A program made the translations under genes and the position numbers. Below the pieces are notes generated by a model. The model saw only the letters and a program-made list of their open reading frames with translations, was not told the origin of the DNA and ran no database searches. Of a stretch of DNA of 64,000 bases, positions 8,695-18,368 are shown piece after piece. The stretch is taken from positions 123,230 through 187,229 of the forward strand of contig NZ_FNAR01000004.1 of the NCBI RefSeq assembly GCF_900101985.1, read 5' to 3'. Each line of letters starts with the position of its first letter. Within the stretch, counting starts at the first letter, position 1. This DNA comes from Bhargavaea beijingensis (GTDB taxonomy: Bacteria; Bacillota; Bacilli; Bacillales_A; Planococcaceae).

Positions 8695-9660
8695 ATGGGA
8701 AATCGCACGAAGCGCTGGCTGACGGCTACCGGTATCGTGACGGGCATCTCGGCTGCTGTCGGATCGGCCATCGGCCTCCTTGCCACAAACCGGCTGATGT
8801 ACATGAAAAAGAAAGAGGACGACGTGATTCTCCAGCGGGAAATTTCCGCAAAACGCTTTGATGAGGGCTGGTACAACGCCGTCCGCAAATCCGAGCGCTG
8901 GGTGGATTCGCCAAATGGATACCGGCTTAAAGCAGTGCTGCTCGAGCCGCTGGATACGAACCATTATGTCGTCATTTCCCACGGCGTCACGGAAAACAAA
9001 ATCAACTCGGTCAAATACGCCCGGGTGTTTGAGCGGCTCGGATTCAACTCCGTGATCTATGACCACCGCCGCCACGGGGATTCGGAGGGCCGGACGACAA
9101 GCTTCGGCCATTATGAAAAGACCGATCTTGGCGCAATCATGGATGAGCTCCGGGGGTACGCCGGGAAACATGCCATCATTGGCGTACACGGGGAATCGAT
9201 GGGCGCTGCGACAGCTCTGCTGTATGCCGGGAGTGTCGGGGACGAAGCCGACTTCTACATAGCCGACTGCCCGTTCTCGGACTTTACCGAGCAGGTTCTT
9301 CATATTCTGAGGCGATCGACGCCACTCCGGACAGGTTTTGCAATCCGGCTCGCCAACGTTTTTCTTAAAGTGCGGGACGGTTATACGCTCGATCTCGTCT
9401 CCCCGAGACAGTCGGTCGTCAATATCAGGAGGCCGGTGCTTTTCATCCACAGCCTGGAAGACGACTTTATCCTGCCGGCGATGACGAAGGAACTTTATGA
9501 GCTGAAGCCGGAGCCCAAATCAATCCGGCTGTTCGAAAAGGGCGCACATGCCCAGTCCTATAATGAAAACGCCGAGGAATATGAACAGGCGATCAGGTCT
9601 TTCCTGCACGAACACGGATTGCTCCCCAATGATGCCGAGGACAGGCCGGGAATCGCCTGA
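8695..9660 (+). CDS. yqkD: Alpha/beta hydrolase with N-terminal membrane anchor (YqkD-like)
   Basis: 321-residue serine hydrolase of unknown substrate. Residues about 8-32 form a hydrophobic segment that likely anchors the protein, with the enzyme outside. The catalytic triad is visible: Ser in GESMGA, Asp in HSLEDDF, His in KGAHAQSY. The oxyanion/HG region is VISHGVTENK. YqkD in B. subtilis has the same architecture and lies close to yqkE/yqkF. The ATG at 8695 follows GGAAGGAGG at a rather long spacing of about 11 bases. It probably follows the lyase gene on one transcript (37-base gap). Confidence 0.82.
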   Translation: MGNRTKRWLTATGIVTGISAAVGSAIGLLATNRLMYMKKKEDDVILQREISAKRFDEGWYNAVRKSERWVDSPNGYRLKAVLLEPLDTNHYVVISHGVTENKINSVKYARVFERLGFNSVIYDHRRHGDSEGRTTSFGHYEKTDLGAIMDELRGYAGKHAIIGVHGESMGAATALLYAGSVGDEADFYIADCPFSDFTEQVLHILRRSTPLRTGFAIRLANVFLKVRDGYTLDLVSPRQSVVNIRRPVLFIHSLEDDFILPAMTKELYELKPEPKSIRLFEKGAHAQSYNENAEEYEQAIRSFLHEHGLLPNDAEDRPGIA

Positions 9661-9670
9661 TCGAGCCGGA

Positions 9671-9706
9671 AGCCCTCCCTTTACTTTTTGCAGGGGAGGG
9701 CTTTTG
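9671..9706 (+). terminator. Terminator after the YqkD-like gene
   Basis: GCCCTCCC, a 14-base loop, GGGAGGGC and TTTT, ten bases after the hydrolase stop. Confidence 0.85.
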
Positions 9707-9944
9707 CATGCTCATTTTTTTACTTTTCGAATGAGACGCCGCACAAGCGAGAGGCTTGGTAACCATTCGGTCATCCGTAGTGGCGGTTGAAACGGGAGGA
9801 TGAATACGGATTCGCGGAGGAACAGAACCAGCGGCGGCTAAGATCAGGAATCGCTTTCATGGACTCCTGATAGGTGCCCCTTGCTCCATTTCTTGCCCGG
9901 GCAGTTTAATTCTTTAATTCCCTGCTATTCCGGTTTTGCGGAAA
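9707..9944. other. Gap between two converging terminators; no gene seen
   Basis: About 240 bases with no supported coding region. Several hairpins can be drawn: CAAGC-GAGAG-GCTTG inside a CCGCAC/GTGGCGG closing stem (near 9732-9787), and a perfect 7-base stem ATCAGGA/TCCTGAT near 9841-9868. No convincing promoter is visible on either strand. It may be remnant DNA or an uncharacterised RNA. Confidence 0.35.
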
Positions 9945-9974
9945 CAAATAAAACGCCCTTCCGGAGGAAGGACG
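9945..9974 (-). terminator. Terminator after yneF
   Basis: On the minus strand CGTCCTTCC, loop, GGAAGGGCG and then TTTTATTT; a 9-base stem with one G-U pair. Confidence 0.75.
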
Positions 9975-9980
9975 CCGCCA

Positions 9981-10202
9981 TTATTTATCGTTCATTTTGT
10001 TCATCTGTGCCAGCATCTGATTGATTTTCTTCTGGGAAGGTTTCATCCCCATCTGCATCATCAGCATACGCAGCATCTGTTCATTGATCGGCGGGTTCTC
10101 TTTCAGGTAATTCATCATATATCTTCGCGCGATGAAAAAGCCGAGAGCCGTCCCGGCAAGCAACGCGACGATGAGCAGAATGATCCACCAAACGGTCGCC
10201 AT
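9981..10202 (-). CDS. yneF: YneF small membrane protein (UPF0154)
   Basis: 73 residues: one N-terminal membrane helix (about 3-24, [20 protein letters not shown]), then a cytoplasmic tail with the family-typical [17 protein letters not shown] and KPSQKKINQ motifs. The function is unknown. Length and motifs match UPF0154. The ATG at 10202 follows AAGGAGG by seven bases. It lies 69 bases downstream of sirA, as in B. subtilis. Confidence 0.93.
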   Translation of the reverse strand: MATVWWIILLIVALLAGTALGFFIARRYMMNYLKENPPINEQMLRMLMMQMGMKPSQKKINQMLAQMNKMNDK

Positions 10203-10271
10203 TGTGGTTCCTCCTTCGTGCCATCAGTTTCACGGTATGTGCACCAAGGAGAAGTATACAACATTCTGAAG

Positions 10272-10727
10272 TCAGATACTACTATTTCCGCATAATTGGC
10301 GGCTTGGCCCGACTCCGTTTTCCCAGAATCTCACCGGCTTCAGCCAGCCGCATTCTCCGCTTTTCCCGCGGACCGCAAAGTAGCCCCCGCTGATGCCGGA
10401 AAGACCCGCGAACAGATCCAGATCAAGCATTCTGGTGCCATCGCATCGCGCAGTGAGGCTGTAGTCGCCGAAGCCGATCCGGATTGTGCCCTTCACAGGA
10501 TGGTGGAGACGGAGCAGCCCCCCCTCCCGCCCCACCTCCGGAAACCGCCTGTCCATCCTCCGCCTCAGCTGGAACATGATCCGGTCCGGGTCGACCTCAT
10601 GGCAGAGAAACCGCACTTCCGAGCTTTCTTCCCCCTCCACCGCAAGCAGCTCTTCCAGCAGCCGTTCCCGCCCAAGGATAAACGGCTGGTGGTCGTTTTT
10701 CACTTCGTAAATGATATATTCGCGCAT
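10272..10727 (-). CDS. sirA: Sporulation inhibitor of replication SirA
   Basis: SirA binds domain I of DnaA at the start of sporulation and blocks new rounds of replication. 151 residues versus 148 in B. subtilis. The match is modest: the N-terminus MREYIIYEV and the C-terminal CGWLKPVRF, which corresponds to YGWLNPVK in B. subtilis. Position between yneF and tkt supports the name. The ATG at 10727 follows AGGGGTG. A perfect 0A box lies about 80 bases upstream, in keeping with Spo0A control of sirA in B. subtilis. Confidence 0.82.
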   Translation of the reverse strand: MREYIIYEVKNDHQPFILGRERLLEELLAVEGEESSEVRFLCHEVDPDRIMFQLRRRMDRRFPEVGREGGLLRLHHPVKGTIRIGFGDYSLTARCDGTRMLDLDLFAGLSGISGGYFAVRGKSGECGWLKPVRFWENGVGPSRQLCGNSSI

Positions 10728-10748
10728 GACTGCCACCCCTTTTTCAAC

Positions 10749-10814
10749 ATCATATCCCGTGATGCAAAAAAAAGATGTCAGAGTGCGGAGAAGAACCCCT
10801 CTAGTTTTGTCGAA
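10749..10814 (-). promoter_or_regulatory. sirA control region with Spo0A box
   Basis: TTTTGTCGAA (plus strand 10805-10814) contains a perfect TGTCGAA 0A box. On the minus strand a CTGACA -35 (10776-10781) and TATGAT -10 (10749-10754) are separated by 21 bases. Such over-long spacing is known for Spo0A-activated sigma-A promoters such as spoIIG. The promoter reading is inference. Confidence 0.6.
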
Positions 10815-10850
10815 TTGTCCGGAGGCGGGTTGGGTCTGCATCGACGCACA

Positions 10851-10886
10851 AAAAAGGAAGGCCTCCCGGAGGGCGCCTTCCTTTTT
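10851..10886 (-). terminator. Terminator after tkt
   Basis: On the minus strand GGAAGGC, a 12-base partly paired loop, GCCTTCC and TTTTTT, immediately after the tkt stop. It separates tkt from the sporulation gene sirA. Confidence 0.88.
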
Positions 10887-10891
10887 GAACA

Positions 10892-12889
10892 TTAAAGTTG
10901 CTTAAATCGTGCTGCCACATTTTCCGGTGTAAAGCCGTACTCTTTCATGACAGTGCCGCCCGGTGCGCTTGCGCCAAATGTATCGATGGCGAGGACATCG
11001 CCTTCGAAGCCGGTGTACTTGTGCCACCCGAGGGAAGCGCCCATTTCGATTGCAAGACGTTTTGTCACGGTCTTCGGAAGAATTTCTTCCTTGTATGCCG
11101 CATCCTGCTCCTCGAAGCGGTCCCATGATGGCATCGATACGACGCGGACACGGATGCCTTCCCCAAGAAGCTGCTTTTGGGCTTCAATGGCAAGGCTGAC
11201 CTCCGACCCGGTTGCGAGAAGGATTCCATCAGGCTTGCCGCTATCGGCATCGGAAACAATGTAAGCTCCCTTTTCGACGCCAGCCATCGCACGTTGCGCG
11301 GAGTGCTCGAGCACCGGCAGGTTCTGACGGGAAAGCACGAGTACCGTCGGCTTGTTTTCCGATGAAACTGCCAGTTTCCAGGCAGCAGCCGTTTCATTCC
11401 CGTCAGCCGGGCGGATGACCGAAAGACCCGGCATTGCGCGGAGGGAAGCCAGATGTTCGACCGGTTCGTGAGTCGGGCCGTCTTCACCGACCGCGATGCT
11501 GTCGTGAGTGAACACATAAGTGACCGGCACACCCATGAGTGCTGACAGACGGACTGCAGGGCGCACATAATCGCTGAAGACGAAGAACGTGCCGCCGAAC
11601 ACCCGGAGCCCGCCGTGGAGCGCCATGCCATTGAGTGCTGCCCCCATCGCGAATTCACGGACCCCGAACCAGATGTTGCGGCCGCCGTAGTTGTCGGGAA
11701 GGAAGTCGCCGGCCCCCTTGATCGTTGTCTTGTTCGATCCTGCAAGGTCGGCACTGCCGCCGAACAGAGAAGGAACAGATTCCGCCAGGGCATTGATCAT
11801 ATCGCCGGACGCACTGCGTGTCGCGACGGACTTGCCGGTTTCGTAGGTCGGCAGGTTTTCTGCGAAGTCTTCGGGCAGCTTTCCTTCAAGTGCTGCTTTA
11901 AGCTGGGCCGCTTGTTCAGGGAAAGCTTCCTCGTATGCCGCAAACCGCTCGTTCCATTGCTTTTCGGCCTGCTTGCCGTTTTCTTCCGCAGCCTTGCGGA
12001 ATGTCTCGTATACTTCTTCAGGTACATGGAAGTCTTCCTCGAATGTCCAGTTGTAGTACTCTTTGGCGAGTTTCATCTCGTCTTCACCCAGAGGAGCGCC
12101 ATGAACATCCGCTTTGCCTGATTTGTTCGGCGAACCGTAGCCGATGATCGTTTTCACTTCAATCAGGGTAGGGCCGCCCGTGTTTCCTTTCGCCTCTTCG
12201 ATCGCCAGTGAAACCGCATCGATATCATTCCCGTCTTCGACACGGAGATAGTTCCAGCCGTAGGATTCAAAGCGCTTCCGGATGTCTTCCGTAAAGCTCA
12301 TGTCGAGTTCCCCGTCAAGGGAGATGTCATTGCTGTCATAAAGGACGATCAGCTTGTCCAGCTTCAGGTGGCCTGCAAGCGAGATTGCCTCAGAAGCGAC
12401 TCCTTCCATCAGGTCGCCGTCGCCGCATAGTGCGTACGTATAATGGTCGACAACCTCATGGCCGTCCTTGTTGTAGGTTGCAGCAAGATGGCGTTCTGCC
12501 ATCGCCATGCCCACTGCCATGCCAATTCCCTGGCCAAGCGGTCCCGTAGTCGCTTCCACGCCGTCAGTATGGCCGTATTCCGGGTGGCCTGGTGTCTTGG
12601 AACCCCACTGGCGGAAGTTTTTGATCTCATCCATCGGCAGATCGTAGCCCCCAAGATGGAGCAGGGAATAAAGGAGCATCGACCCGTGTCCCGCGGAGAG
12701 GACAAAGCGGTCCCTGTTGAACCACTGAGGATTCGACGGGTTGTGCTTCATATGTTTTGTCCAAAGAGTGTAAGCCATCGGAGCGGCGCCCATCGGAAGA
12801 CCCGGGTGGCCGGAGTTGGCTTTCTCGATTGCATCGATGGACAGAGTCCGGATCGTGGTGATTGCAAGTGCATCGGCATGATTCGCCAT
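10892..12889 (-). CDS. tkt: Transketolase
   Basis: Transfers two-carbon units between sugar phosphates in the pentose phosphate pathway using thiamine diphosphate. 665 residues (B. subtilis 667). N-terminal ThDP domain: [16 protein letters not shown] and the GDG...N signature in [10 protein letters not shown] with YDSNDI. The middle pyrimidine-binding domain includes [13 protein letters not shown] and the catalytic Glu region [10 protein letters not shown]. The ATG at 12889 follows AAAGGATG. A sigma-A promoter at 12931-12959 lies just upstream and a terminator follows, so it can be transcribed alone. Confidence 0.98.
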   Translation of the reverse strand: MANHADALAITTIRTLSIDAIEKANSGHPGLPMGAAPMAYTLWTKHMKHNPSNPQWFNRDRFVLSAGHGSMLLYSLLHLGGYDLPMDEIKNFRQWGSKTPGHPEYGHTDGVEATTGPLGQGIGMAVGMAMAERHLAATYNKDGHEVVDHYTYALCGDGDLMEGVASEAISLAGHLKLDKLIVLYDSNDISLDGELDMSFTEDIRKRFESYGWNYLRVEDGNDIDAVSLAIEEAKGNTGGPTLIEVKTIIGYGSPNKSGKADVHGAPLGEDEMKLAKEYYNWTFEEDFHVPEEVYETFRKAAEENGKQAEKQWNERFAAYEEAFPEQAAQLKAALEGKLPEDFAENLPTYETGKSVATRSASGDMINALAESVPSLFGGSADLAGSNKTTIKGAGDFLPDNYGGRNIWFGVREFAMGAALNGMALHGGLRVFGGTFFVFSDYVRPAVRLSALMGVPVTYVFTHDSIAVGEDGPTHEPVEHLASLRAMPGLSVIRPADGNETAAAWKLAVSSENKPTVLVLSRQNLPVLEHSAQRAMAGVEKGAYIVSDADSGKPDGILLATGSEVSLAIEAQKQLLGEGIRVRVVSMPSWDRFEEQDAAYKEEILPKTVTKRLAIEMGASLGWHKYTGFEGDVLAIDTFGASAPGGTVMKEYGFTPENVAARFKQL

Positions 12890-12930
12890 CTTTCGACATC
12901 CTTTCACGAACAAATAGTTAAACCTTTTTA

Positions 12931-12959
12931 AGTGTAGACGAGCCCGGCATTCTTTACAA
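12931..12959 (-). promoter_or_regulatory. tkt promoter (sigma-A)
   Basis: On the minus strand TTGTAA (12954-12959), 17 bases, TACACT (12931-12936), in the 92-base gap between ynzC and tkt. Confidence 0.6.
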
Positions 12960-12981
12960 CCGGATTACGTCTTCATCGGGC

Positions 12982-13215
12982 TCAGTTCGGGAATTTGTTG
13001 GATCTGAGCCGTTTCACTTTGTCCGGAGTAATATCATTGCCCTCCGGGTCGATGACCGTGACGTTCTCGATCGTCTTCTTCATATTGGAGCGGAAAGTCT
13101 CCAAGTATTCCTTGCGGAGTGAGGTTTGTTCTTTCGCTTCTTCCAACGTCAGTCCGACCGTTTTCTTCTTTTTCGCCAGTTCATTGATCCGGGCGAGCTT
13201 TTCGGGTGAAAGCAT
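12982..13215 (-). CDS. ynzC: YnzC-like DUF896 protein
   Basis: 77 residues, highly charged and helical: a helix-turn-helix-like hairpin in residues 1-45 (MLSPEKLARINELAKKKK, then LTLEEAKEQ with SLRKEYLETF) and a short tail. In B. subtilis it is co-induced with yneA-yneB by DNA damage; the exact role is unknown. The ATG at 13215 follows AAAGGGGAG. A terminator lies between yneB and this gene, so its SOS induction here would need read-through. Confidence 0.93.
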   Translation of the reverse strand: MLSPEKLARINELAKKKKTVGLTLEEAKEQTSLRKEYLETFRSNMKKTIENVTVIDPEGNDITPDKVKRLRSNKFPN

Positions 13216-13249
13216 GAAATCTCCCCTTTCCATTTCACCTAAAGATAAG

Positions 13250-14242
<993 letters not shown>

Positions 14243-14263
14243 GCCAGGCCCTCCTCAAAAATT

Positions 14264-14277
14264 CGAATGTCTGTTCG
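14264..14277. promoter_or_regulatory. LexA box 1 (yneA side)
   Basis: CGAATGTCTGTTCG matches the Bacillus SOS box CGAAC-N4-GTTCG with one mismatch. It lies between the yneA promoter and its ATG. Confidence 0.82.
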
Positions 14278-14289
14278 CATGTTATTCAC

Positions 14290-14318
14290 ATCATAAGGCG
14301 AACAAACGTTTTTGTCAA
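14290..14318 (-). promoter_or_regulatory. yneA promoter (sigma-A)
   Basis: On the minus strand a perfect TTGACA (14313-14318), 17 bases and TATGAT (14290-14295). LexA box 2 lies entirely within the spacer, so LexA binding should block polymerase. Confidence 0.82.
14299..14312. promoter_or_regulatory. LexA box 2
   Basis: CGAACAAACGTTTT: perfect left half-site, two mismatches in the right half. Located in the spacer of the yneA promoter. Confidence 0.65.
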
Positions 14319-14328
14319 GACATTTTCT

Positions 14329-14342
14329 CGAACCTATGTTTG
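14329..14342. promoter_or_regulatory. LexA box 3 (lexA side)
   Basis: CGAACCTATGTTTG: one mismatch from CGAAC-N4-GTTCG. It overlaps the lexA -35 element, which fits autorepression. Confidence 0.8.
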
Positions 14343-14368
14343 CATTTCATTGAGACGGCTGATATACT
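14340..14368 (+). promoter_or_regulatory. lexA promoter (sigma-A)
   Basis: TTGCAT (14340-14345), 17 bases, TATACT (14363-14368), about 40 bases before the lexA start codon. Confidence 0.75.
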
Positions 14369-14408
14369 TGAACCAATCAGAAAACGTGAAAAGAAGAGGT
14401 GAATCCGT

Positions 14409-15026
14409 TTGAAGAAAATGTCGAAGAGGCAGGAAGCGATTCTGACTTTCATCAAGGAAGAGGTCAGGGCAAAAGGCTATCCGCCTTCTGTCCGGGAGAT
14501 TGGTGAAGCAGTCGGGCTCGCTTCCAGCTCGACGGTCCACGGCCACCTGGCACGCTTGGAAAACAAGGGGCTCATCCGCAGGGATCCGACCAAGCCGCGC
14601 GCGATCGAGATTTTGGAGGCCGGCGACACCATTCCGAAAGCAAGTGTCCTCCAAGTGCCGATTGTCGGAAAGGTCACGGCCGGTCAACCGATCACGGCTG
14701 TCGAAAATATCGAAGAGTACTTTCCTCTCCCCGACCAGTACGGCAGCTCGGATGACCAGCTCTTCATGCTGGAGATCATGGGTGAATCCATGATCGAAGC
14801 CGGCATCCTGAACGGCGACTACGTCGTCGTCCGCCAGCAGAGCACCGCCAACAACGGCGAAATCGTCGTCGCGATGACAGAAGAGGATGAAGCGACCGTC
14901 AAGCGCTTCTTCAAGGAGGACGGACATTTCCGTCTCCAGCCGGAGAACGCCTCGATGGACCCGATTATTGTCGACCAGGTGTCCATCCTCGGAAAAGTGG
15001 TCGGTGTATATCGCCACGTCCAGTAA
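14409..15026 (+). CDS. lexA: SOS repressor LexA
   Basis: 205 residues. The winged helix-turn-helix (residues 1-65) is nearly identical to B. subtilis LexA, including [20 protein letters not shown]. The self-cleavage site is Ala91-Gly92 (VTAGQPI), with the catalytic pair Ser127 (GESM) and Lys165 (ATVKRFF), so RecA-stimulated autocleavage should work. The start is TTG at 14409, with AGAGGTG upstream. LexA boxes lie at its own promoter, before yneA and before recA in this window. Confidence 0.97.
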   Translation: MKKMSKRQEAILTFIKEEVRAKGYPPSVREIGEAVGLASSSTVHGHLARLENKGLIRRDPTKPRAIEILEAGDTIPKASVLQVPIVGKVTAGQPITAVENIEEYFPLPDQYGSSDDQLFMLEIMGESMIEAGILNGDYVVVRQQSTANNGEIVVAMTEEDEATVKRFFKEDGHFRLQPENASMDPIIVDQVSILGKVVGVYRHVQ

Positions 15027-15039
15027 ACAGCATTAAAAT

Positions 15040-15084
15040 ACACAGCCTGCAGGGAAAATCACTGCAGGCTGTGTCTGTTTTTTT
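15040..15084 (+). terminator. Terminator after lexA
   Basis: ACACAGCCTGCAG, 9-base loop, CTGCAGGCTGTGT, then a T-rich run ending in seven T; a 13-base perfect stem. Confidence 0.9.
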
Positions 15085-15273
15085 GGCAAGCGTTTTTTCT
15101 TTTTTGCTCCCTGAGATTCATATAAAACGGCAACGGCAGGCCGGAAAACAGATGGTGAATCTGTTGAGTGCGGAAACACACCGACCGCCATCACCTTTGC
15201 AGAAAGGACAAAGCGTGATTTTTAGAACTGAGCCGGGAACAGTCATGGTGGCATTGGAAAATCTATCAATCGG

Positions 15274-15308
15274 AAAGGGAGCGCAGCATCGCCTGCTGCG
15301 CTCCCTTT
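15274..15308 (-). terminator. Terminator-like hairpin after glnA
   Basis: AAAGGGAGCGCAGCA pairs perfectly with TGCTGCGCTCCCTTT around a 5-base loop, nine bases past the glnA stop. The T run is only three long. Nothing else is seen in 15085-15273, between this and the lexA terminator. Confidence 0.7.
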
Positions 15309-15317
15309 GCCTGATCG

Positions 15318-16652
15318 TCAGTACATTTTCATGTACTGCTCCCGTTCCCATGGATGGACAGTCGTGCGGAACATATTCCACTCCGCCTCTTTCGTGTCCA
15401 TGAAGTTTTTATAAATATGCTTTCCTAGGGCGCGCTGGATCACTTCGTCATCCGCAAGTGCGTCAAGCGCTTCCTTCAGACTCGCCGGCAAATCCTCGAT
15501 GCCCATGCTCCTGCGTTCCCGGAGGCTCATCTCATAGATGTTCTGGTCGACCGACTCCGGCGGTTCCATGCCGCTCCGGATGCCTTCGAGACCAGCTCCG
15601 AGCAGGACCGCCATCGCCATATACGGATTCGCCGCGGGATCGACCGAACGCACTTCAATGCGCGTGCTCAGCCCACGGGAAGTCGGGATGCGGATCAGCG
15701 GGCTCCGGTTTGTCCCCGACCAGGCGACGTAGACCGGTGCCTCATAGCCCGGCACCAGGCGCTTGTAGGAGTTGACAGTCGGGTTGGCAATGGCCGTGAA
15801 TCCGTGCGCGTGCTGAAGCAGGCCTGCCATGAACTGATAAGCGACACGGCTCAGTCCCTCTTCTCCGTCCGGATCTTCGAAGACGTTTTCGCTTTCCTTG
15901 AAGAGCGACATATTGACGTGCATGCCCGAACCGGCCACTCCGAACAGCGGCTTTGGCATGAAGGTAGCATGAAGGCCATGCTTGCGGGCGATTGTCTTGA
16001 CGACAAGCTTGAATGTCTGGATATTGTCGCACGCACGGATGGCATCCGCGTACTTGAAATCAATTTCGTGCTGGCCCGGGGCGTTCTCGTGATGGGAAGC
16101 CTCGATTTCAAAGCCGAGCGCTTCCAATTCGAGAACGATGTCCCTGCGGCAGTTCTCGCCAAGATCGGTCGGTGCGAGGTCGAAGTAACCGCCATAATCG
16201 TTCAGCTCAAGGCTCGGCTCGCCGTTCATATCGAGCTTAAAAAGAAAGAATTCCGGCTCCGGCCCGATATTGAACTTGGTAAATCCGAGCTCCTCCATCT
16301 CTTTGAGCACACGTTTTAAGTTGCTTCGCGGATCCCCTTCAAAAGGCGTGCCGTCCGCACGGTGGACATCGCAGATCAGCCGGGCGACTTTTCCGGAGCC
16401 TGTGTCCCACTGGAAAACTGTCCAAGTGTCCATGTCCGGCACGAGATACATGTCAGACTCCTCGATCCGGACAAACCCTTCGATCGACGATCCGTCAAAC
16501 ATCATTTTGTTGTCCAGCGCCTTGTCAATCTGGGACACCGGGATTTCAACGTTCTTCACTGTCCCGAGGATGTCCGTAAATTGCAGTCGGATAAAATTCA
16601 CATTCTGTTTTTGTATGTCGTTTTTAATGTCTTCCTTTGTTATTTTGGCCAC
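15318..16652 (-). CDS. glnA: Glutamine synthetase type I
   Basis: Makes glutamine from glutamate, ammonia and ATP. 444 residues, the GSI-alpha length of Firmicutes without the adenylylation insert. Visible motifs: [18 protein letters not shown], the His/Asn region [15 protein letters not shown] ([12 protein letters not shown]), [17 protein letters not shown], and the feedback-sensitive NRSPLIRIP loop. The C-terminus EREQYMKMY matches the B. subtilis tail that contacts GlnR/TnrA. The start is GTG at 16652, preceded by AAAGGATGG. It begins 12 bases after ynbB; the glnR gene that precedes glnA in B. subtilis is absent and no GlnR/TnrA box is obvious. Confidence 0.98.
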   Translation of the reverse strand: MAKITKEDIKNDIQKQNVNFIRLQFTDILGTVKNVEIPVSQIDKALDNKMMFDGSSIEGFVRIEESDMYLVPDMDTWTVFQWDTGSGKVARLICDVHRADGTPFEGDPRSNLKRVLKEMEELGFTKFNIGPEPEFFLFKLDMNGEPSLELNDYGGYFDLAPTDLGENCRRDIVLELEALGFEIEASHHENAPGQHEIDFKYADAIRACDNIQTFKLVVKTIARKHGLHATFMPKPLFGVAGSGMHVNMSLFKESENVFEDPDGEEGLSRVAYQFMAGLLQHAHGFTAIANPTVNSYKRLVPGYEAPVYVAWSGTNRSPLIRIPTSRGLSTRIEVRSVDPAANPYMAMAVLLGAGLEGIRSGMEPPESVDQNIYEMSLRERRSMGIEDLPASLKEALDALADDEVIQRALGKHIYKNFMDTKEAEWNMFRTTVHPWEREQYMKMY

Positions 16653-16664
16653 GTTACCATCCTT

Positions 16665-17936
16665 TCAATTTTTGAGAAGGCCTTCCCTCATCAGCGAGCC
16701 GAGCGCACCAAGAATCGCGATCTGTACATGTTCGTATGTAAGACCTCCCTGGATATAAGCGGTATACGGCGGACGGATCGGACCGTCGGCCGTCAGTTCA
16801 ATACTTGAACCTTGCACAAAGGTGCCGGCCGCCATAATGACGTCATCCTCATAACCCGGCATATAAGACGGCTCGGGCGCAAAATGCGCGTTAACCGGTG
16901 AATTCGCCTGGATTTCCCCGCAGAACCGGATCATCTGTGCCGCGTCATTAAATGACACCGATTGGATCAGGTCTGTGCGGTCTTCGGAATAATGCGGTGA
17001 AGTCGTCATGCCTGCAGCCTCAAGGATCGCCGATGTGAAAATCGCACCTTTTACAGCCTGGGCCGTCACATGAGGTGCCAGGAAAAAGCCTTGATACATA
17101 TCTGGGAGCGTCCCGAGAGAAGCACCCGCTTCTGCTCCTATACCCGGTGAAGTCATCCGGTAAGCACATTTTTCGATCAGGTCTGCCCGTCCGGCCAGAT
17201 ATCCGCCTGTTTTGGCAAGGCCGCCGCCCGGGTTTTTGATGAGGGAGCCCGCCATCAGGTCGACCCCCACCTCGGTCGGTTCGGTTGTTTCGACGAATTC
17301 CCCGTAGCAGTTGTCGGTGAAGATGACGGCATGGGGAGCGAATTCCCTCACCTTCCGGACCATTTCACCGATCTGCCCGACGGTAAAGCTTGGGCGGAGC
17401 GAATACCCTTTCGAGCGCTGGATTCCGATCATCTTCGTCTTTTCTGTCACGGCCGCGCGCACAGCCTTGAAATCGACCGTGCCGTCATCATTCAGATTGA
17501 TGTGGCGGTATGAGATCCCGAAATCGCTCAAGGCTCCCGTGTCTTTGCCTTCAGGGCCTGAAACAATGGATGCAAGTGTGTCGTACGGTTCACCCGTGAT
17601 ATAAAGCAATTCGTCACCCGGACGGAGCACACCGAAGAGTGCGGTGGAAATGGCATGGGTCCCGGAAATGATCTGATTCCGGACCAATGCCGCTTCTGCA
17701 CCGAACGCCGTCGCATAGACCCGCTCCAAAACATCCCTGCCTTCATCGTCGTATCCATATCCCGTCGACGGATTCATATGGTGGTCAGATACCCGGTTCT
17801 CCTTGAACGCAGCGAGCACCTTCGCCTGGTTGGCGAGCGCCACTTCGTCAATGTGCTTCAGGAAAGGGGCAATTTTATTTTCTGCCTCCTTTCTCCAAAT
17901 CGCGATCTGTTCTGTGTGATTCATGGTGTCAGCCAT
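16665..17936 (-). CDS. ynbB: PLP-dependent methionine gamma-lyase family protein (YnbB)
   Basis: 423-residue aminotransferase-fold protein resembling aluminium-resistance/cystathionine beta-lyase-like YnbB (421 residues). The PLP lysine is probably in SLIKNPGGGLAKTGGY; FTDNCYGEF supplies the Asp that holds the pyridine nitrogen. The physiological substrate is not established. The ATG at 17936 gives MADTMNHTEQ and family length; GAGAGG lies upstream. It is transcribed into glnA. Synteny hfq-ynbB-glnA matches B. subtilis except for the lost glnR. Confidence 0.9.
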   Translation of the reverse strand: MADTMNHTEQIAIWRKEAENKIAPFLKHIDEVALANQAKVLAAFKENRVSDHHMNPSTGYGYDDEGRDVLERVYATAFGAEAALVRNQIISGTHAISTALFGVLRPGDELLYITGEPYDTLASIVSGPEGKDTGALSDFGISYRHINLNDDGTVDFKAVRAAVTEKTKMIGIQRSKGYSLRPSFTVGQIGEMVRKVREFAPHAVIFTDNCYGEFVETTEPTEVGVDLMAGSLIKNPGGGLAKTGGYLAGRADLIEKCAYRMTSPGIGAEAGASLGTLPDMYQGFFLAPHVTAQAVKGAIFTSAILEAAGMTTSPHYSEDRTDLIQSVSFNDAAQMIRFCGEIQANSPVNAHFAPEPSYMPGYEDDVIMAAGTFVQGSSIELTADGPIRPPYTAYIQGGLTYEHVQIAILGALGSLMREGLLKN

Positions 17937-18027
17937 AAAACCCTGTCCTCTCTGTTGCATAGTCATCTACAAGTATACCGCAATGTCGGCATCCTGCATC
18001 CCGGACACTCCCGAAGCATTCAGGTGC

Positions 18028-18089
18028 AACAAAACAACAGACGGGTTGCCGGGAAGCACGAACTGTCTGCTTCCCGGCAACCCGTCTGT
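18028..18089 (-). terminator. Very long-stem terminator after hfq
   Basis: ACAGACGGGTTGCCGGGAAGCA (18037-18058) pairs perfectly over 22 bases with 18068-18089 around a 9-base loop, followed on the minus strand by TTGTTTTGTT. Such a long perfect stem is unusual for a simple terminator. Confidence 0.85.
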
Positions 18090-18091
18090 AT

Positions 18092-18337
18092 TCACACTGT
18101 TTCTTCTGCCTGTTCTTCCTTTGGGGCGAGGTTCACCGGCCGTGCGGGGACAAACGTGGAAATCGCATGCTTATAGATCAGTTGCTGCTTCCCGTCCGTT
18201 TCAAGCAGCACAGTGAAATTGTCATACGATTTCACCTGTCCCTTCAGCTGGAAACCATTGGTCAGGAACACGGTTACATAAACTCCGTTTTTACGGATCT
18301 GGTTCAGGAATGTATCCTGAATGTTTGCCGTCTTCAT
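18092..18337 (-). CDS. hfq: RNA chaperone Hfq
   Basis: 81 residues forming an Sm-like hexamer that binds RNA. Sm1 is [25 protein letters not shown] and Sm2 is the LIYKHAIST motif; both are intact. A short acidic C-terminus ([11 protein letters not shown]) replaces the long tail of proteobacterial Hfq. The ATG at 18337 follows GGAGGAATAGGTGCG. It follows miaA as in most bacteria, after a 107-base leader with hairpins (18369-18413), and ends at a long terminator. Confidence 0.97.
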   Translation of the reverse strand: MKTANIQDTFLNQIRKNGVYVTVFLTNGFQLKGQVKSYDNFTVLLETDGKQQLIYKHAISTFVPARPVNLAPKEEQAEETV

Positions 18338-18368
18338 CGCACCTATTCCTCCGCTCTCTCTTTATATT

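Noticed and set aside
9798..9839. 13-codon frame MNTDSRRNRTSGG in the gap before yneF
   Set aside because: The purine-rich site touches the ATG, leaving no spacing, and there is no promoter or other support.
12892..12898. TGTCGAA (0A box sequence) just before the tkt start
   Set aside because: It lies between the ribosome binding site and the start codon, downstream of a good sigma-A promoter, and tkt is a vegetative gene. A 7-base match is expected by chance.
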